NCBI RefSeq assembly: GCF_002844195.1
Contig: NZ_PEND01000003.1
Coordinates: 248,001-312,000 of the forward strand
From: Halegenticoccus soli
GTDB lineage: Archaea > Halobacteriota > Halobacteria > Halobacteriales > Haloferacaceae
DNA length: 64,000 nucleotides
Direction: 5' to 3'
The notes beneath the pieces are model-generated. The model was given only the letters and a program-made list of their open reading frames with translations. It did not search any database and was not told where the DNA came from. Within the stretch, counting starts at the first letter, position 1. The number at the start of each line of letters is the position of its first letter. This document shows, one piece after another, positions 61,514-64,000 of the stretch. Made by a program: the position numbers and the translations under genes.

Positions 61514-61693
61514 ATGCCGGCCCCATGGACGAACTGGACACATGTGACAAAGGTTGACCCCGACAAATCACTCCCTGACGGCAACACCTACGCAGCGATC
61601 GCTGACACGGGCACAGACGCACTCATCGTCGGCGGCACCACAACCGTCACTGAACACCACGTCCGGTCGCTTCTCAACGACCTCTCTCAGTGA
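61514..61693 (+). pseudogene. Geranylgeranylglyceryl phosphate synthase, N-terminal fragment
   Basis: The frame reads PWTNWTHVTKVDPDKSLPDG and TGTDALIVGGTTTVTEHHVR, which is the start of the PcrB/GGGPS barrel (WxxxxKxDPDK...TGTDAIxxGGT). It stops after LLNDLSQ, where the enzyme should continue with the segment found at 62571. GGGPS makes the first ether bond of archaeal membrane lipids, so a housekeeping copy must exist elsewhere. Confidence 0.75.
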
Positions 61694-61748
61694 TTAGCGG
61701 ACGTCTTTATACTCTTCAACATTACATGTTTCCTCCCTACTGAAATCT

Positions 61749-62495
61749 GCGTGCTGAATACAGCGCGCAAGTTTCGTACGGCAGGTACATATGTCAGGTT
61801 GGAGATTATTCACGATCGAGTTACTTGCTAGCCTACTCATCCGATTGTGGGAAAATACATGTGGCCGGCCTCCCAAGTTTCACGTGTGGATCGCTTGCGG
61901 AATTTCCGTGGAACAATATTCTTTCTTGAACATACTCGGGAGCTCAATCGAACCGGTTGATAATGTAAATTTCTCTGACAAAAACACTGCCGGGAATCCC
62001 AATCATCGGAGAATGTTCGTCACACCGGTTACGTCACTTATTGCCTTCCCGGACGTAGTTGGGAATATGGCCCGCAAAATCAAGTACAGTGACATTTCGA
62101 CCTTGCTTGATGAAATTGATTATCCCATCAGACGGACTACAGCATCGGAAGAACTCTCCGATGTGAGGTTGATACTGGCCGACGGTGAGGCAAATCTAGG
62201 TAAATTGGTTTTCAAGACCTCCCGTGAGTCGTTCGAATCGGCTGCCGATATTGAGTCCGAGCTCCACAACGTACTCCCACGGGAGGCGGTCGGGGAACCA
62301 TATCAATCTGAGGGAGACGCGTAACGACTCATATTCCGGGACCATAGGAAGACAGATTTGCCCAGGTCAGCGACTAACGACCATTTTGCATCCATACCGT
62401 GACGGTCCAAGAAAAATATCACATCAGACAGCGGTAATCAACGCGTCAAGTACATACGACCACTGTGCTGAATCCATCCTCTATATTCAGCACGC
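61749..62495. mobile_element. Possible small insertion flanked by 12-base inverted repeats
   Basis: GCGTGCTGAATA (61749-61760) and its exact complement TATTCAGCACGC (62484-62495) bracket a roughly 750-base segment that splits the GGGPS-like gene and carries a DUF5789 gene. A third GTGCTGAAT (62465-62473) forms a local hairpin with the right arm. No transposase is present, so it could be a MITE-like cargo or a recombination product. Confidence 0.4.
62067..62324 (+). CDS. DUF5789 family protein, 85 aa
   Basis: This small acidic protein (MARKIKYSDISTLLDEIDYP, SDVRLILADGEANLGKLVFK, LHNVLPREAVGEPYQSEGDA) matches the haloarchaeal DUF5789 family, including the LPxEAVGEPxQSEG end. Its function is unknown. 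The longer upstream frame has mixed composition, so ATG at 62067 is chosen. It lies inside the segment that interrupts the GGGPS-like gene. Confidence 0.75.
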   Translation: MARKIKYSDISTLLDEIDYPIRRTTASEELSDVRLILADGEANLGKLVFKTSRESFESAADIESELHNVLPREAVGEPYQSEGDA

Positions 62496-62570
62496 CGCTT
62501 CTAACAACGTCCAAAGAGTAGAGAGAATGAGTATCTGAATCCTTGTGCTAATCCCTAGCTGCCTCTGACA

Positions 62571-62885
62571 TGGAAATCCCCGTCTATATCGAACCCACAT
62601 ATCGCCCTACCGAATTCCCGGGCGACCGCTTCACGAGCTATCTAATCCCACTCGTGCTGAACGCAGGCGATGTGGCGTGGCTCACGGGCGCGCACACAAC
62701 CTGGGTTCGAACGACAGACTCTATCGACTGGGAACACACGTACACCGAAGCGTACATCGTGCTCAACCTAGCCTCTACCGTCGCCACCGTGACGCAAGCA
62801 ACGTGCGATCTCACCACCGCAGAGGTTGCCGCTTACGCACAGGTCGCCGAGCAGGTCCTCGGCCAAGAGATCGTCTCCCTCAAGT
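62571..62885 (+). pseudogene. Geranylgeranylglyceryl phosphate synthase, middle fragment
   Basis: The frame reads EIPVYIEPTYRPTEFPGDRF, LIPLVLNAGDVAWLTGAHTT, DWEHTYTEAYIVLNLASTVA and YAQVAEQVLGQEIVSLK. It matches the centre of GGGPS (PLYIEPSN...LVPTVLNAGDxxWITGAH...TEAYIVLNPxxSVA...GQEIVYxEYSG) and then breaks before the last phosphate-binding strands. The C-terminal third is missing. Confidence 0.75.
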
Positions 62886-62894
62886 TAGAAGTAC

Positions 62895-63356
62895 ATGCTT
62901 CTGTGGAGCGTTGACGATCCTCTGCCGAGTACCGAAGCGGATCCGAAAGAGGTGGCGCGCCAGTACGTCGAAGTAGTGTGGAACAGGGGTGACATCGACG
63001 CGCTGGACGGGATCCTGACTGCGCACCAACTCTACCACGATCCAACTGGCGACGCCGAGGAACCACTTTTGGAATTCAAGGACTTCATCCAGGGATATCG
63101 GCAGGCATTTCCAGATTTGCACCTTAAGGTAGATCGTTACATCGCCGAAGGCGACTCTGTCGCGTTTTGGGGCCGGACAACGGGTACTCACGAAGGATCG
63201 TTCATGGGACTCGACCCGACGGGCAAGACCATTGATATCATGGGAATCAATGTAGTCCGTGTTGAAGACGGGAAAATCGCTGAGCGGTGGGCCAACTTTG
63301 ATCTGTTCGGCCTCCTCCAGCAACTCGGAGCCAATCCACTTTCTGATAGAGATTAG
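62895..63356 (+). CDS. SnoaL-like ester cyclase family protein
   Basis: This 153-residue protein has the SnoaL/NTF2-like cone fold: EVARQYVEVVWNRGDIDALD, LYHDPTGDAEEPLLEFKDFI, YRQAFPDLHLKVDRYIAEGD, VAFWGRTTGTHEGSFMGLDP and INVVRVEDGKIAERWANFDL. The substrate of this class is not predictable. The start overlaps the truncated GGGPS end; the first 15 residues look non-homologous, so the native start may be lost. Confidence 0.8.
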   Translation: MLLWSVDDPLPSTEADPKEVARQYVEVVWNRGDIDALDGILTAHQLYHDPTGDAEEPLLEFKDFIQGYRQAFPDLHLKVDRYIAEGDSVAFWGRTTGTHEGSFMGLDPTGKTIDIMGINVVRVEDGKIAERWANFDLFGLLQQLGANPLSDRD

Positions 63357-63445
63357 CGGAAGTCTTCGTACGCTTCGGTGTGGCAGAATGCCGACCTCTC
63401 GAAATCGTCGTGCAAGCTGCAGAGGATGCATGCAGTTGAGCGCTA

Positions 63446-63480
63446 AGTGACATCCTCGCCCGGCGTGAACGCCGGGGCTT
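63446..63480 (-). mobile_element. IS605-type right-end hairpin of the terminal TnpB element
   Basis: CCCGGCGTGAACGCCGGG (63459-63476) with the adjoining GTGACATCCTCG is the complement of the right-end layout seen at 2692-2722 and 44580-44612, and lies downstream of the minus-strand TnpB gene. Confidence 0.7.
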
Positions 63481-63521
63481 CCACCACGGGTGGAATACCA
63501 GCAACGTGCTGGATTAAGGTT

Positions 63522-64000
63522 TCAAGACGTATGCGCGTCACCGGTCTCCGGCTCCGTCCCCGCTCCCACCGCTGGTGAGTTAGACGAAACCTTGTCATCG
63601 GAAGCCCGCCTCTCGGACGGGAAGCCCTCACTCGGTGACGTGTCTTCGTGGGCCTGCCACTGGCCCCCACTCCGAGGCGAGTCATCGCCTGCCGATATCC
63701 AAGGCAGGCTTTCTCCCCACGGATTCAGCCGATTAGCTATGTTCGCTGCTGCGTTCAAATCCGCTTGATACTCCGACACCCAACATGCCTCGTTCGTACA
63801 TCGGAACGTGCCCTGATGCGGTCGATACCCGATGTGCTGACAGGCGTGACATGTTTTCGACGTGTGATGCGGATGCACGTATTCCACAGGAATTCCGCGT
63901 TCCGCTGCCTTATCCTCGATGCGTGACTGCAACCGAGAGAGCAGCCACTTTCCGAGACGTCGATTCCAATACTTCCCAATGCCCTCGTCCGTGATACCAT
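63522..64000 (-). CDS. tnpB: TnpB, IS605 family, partial (5' end outside the window)
   Basis: The frame is open to the end of the window. The visible 159 residues contain GKYWNRRLGKWLLSRLQSRI, ERGIPVEYVHPHHTSKTCHA, a zinc ribbon CHACQHIGYRPHQGTFRCTN and the last RuvC Asp in EYQADLNAAANIANRL, followed by a long hydrophilic tail rich in Ser, Pro and Glu. It belongs to another TnpB subgroup than the gene at 43286. Its right-end hairpin lies at 63459-63476, so the element is probably complete outside the window. Confidence 0.85.
   Translation of the reverse strand, partial: GITDEGIGKYWNRRLGKWLLSRLQSRIEDKAAERGIPVEYVHPHHTSKTCHACQHIGYRPHQGTFRCTNEACWVSEYQADLNAAANIANRLNPWGESLPWISAGDDSPRSGGQWQAHEDTSPSEGFPSERRASDDKVSSNSPAVGAGTEPETGDAHTS

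Noticed and set aside
1-64000. CRISPR array, tRNA or rRNA genes
   Set aside because: No regularly spaced short repeats, cloverleaf candidates with a T-loop GTTCRANNC near a 3' stem, or rRNA segments were recognised by eye.

Overview
This window is haloarchaeal DNA (class Halobacteria). The real genes are GC-rich and encode acidic proteins, several secreted proteins carry Tat twin-arginine signals, many genes start about 25-30 bases after a TATA-like box (leaderless layout), and HTH_10 (bacterioopsin-activator type), TrmB-like and IclR-type regulators are present. No rRNA, tRNA, CRISPR array or replication origin was recognised. The mix of intact catabolic operons, many decayed genes, repeats and IS200/IS605-type elements looks like an accessory replicon or a heavily remodelled genomic island.

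Left part (1-10.4 kb): mostly decayed DNA with a frameshifted PadR-like regulator, a frameshifted DUF3006-like gene, a TnpB-less IS605-like element rich in hairpins, two copies of a roughly 400 bp repeat, an enolase-superfamily enzyme, a DrrAB-type ABC exporter, a perfect 26 bp inverted repeat around a flipped gene fragment, and a transposase remnant.

Sugar island (10.4-29.4 kb): remnants of an SDR and a zinc-type alcohol dehydrogenase, then a pentose-oxidation cluster resembling the Haloferax xac genes: sugar-acid dehydratase, FAH-family 2-keto-3-deoxy-acid dehydratase, 2,5-dioxovalerate-type aldehyde dehydrogenase, a dead Gfo/Idh sugar dehydrogenase, an IclR regulator and a complete ABC sugar importer. 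A divergent thermosome-like chaperonin, a GH42 beta-galactosidase and a GH3 beta-glycosidase follow. The import, dehydration and final oxidation steps are intact, while all three local candidates for the first sugar oxidation are broken.

Fructan island (31-35.7 kb): a TrmB-like regulator, a Tat-exported GH68 levansucrase and a divergent Tat-exported GH32 fructan hydrolase.

Accessory zone (35.8-44.6 kb): a compact aRF1/eRF1-type release factor paralogue with NIKS and GGQ motifs, an AbiEii-like C-terminal fragment, small zinc-ribbon and winged-helix genes, an HTH gene coupled to a frameshifted TumE-like toxin gene, and an IS605-family TnpB element that cuts a small membrane-protein gene.

Stress/detoxification operon (44.9-49.3 kb): an ArsR regulator with two palindromic operators, one over its own start codon, followed by overlapping genes for two RibD/DHFR-fold proteins, two SRPBCC proteins, a VOC protein, an HhH protein and a serine hydrolase. 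A minus-strand operon (53.1-49.7 kb) encodes an SRPBCC protein, a second DrrAB-type exporter and a flavin monooxygenase, next to HTH_10 and Lrp/AsnC regulators.

Right end (55.9-64 kb): a gene graveyard with a phage tail-fibre remnant, two copies of a roughly 780 bp PadR/winged-helix duplication, a decayed DUF1998-helicase/endonuclease C-terminus, an intact HTH plus TumE-like pair, a potassium-channel remnant, a broken extra copy of geranylgeranylglyceryl phosphate synthase, a SnoaL-like protein and a TnpB gene running off the window.
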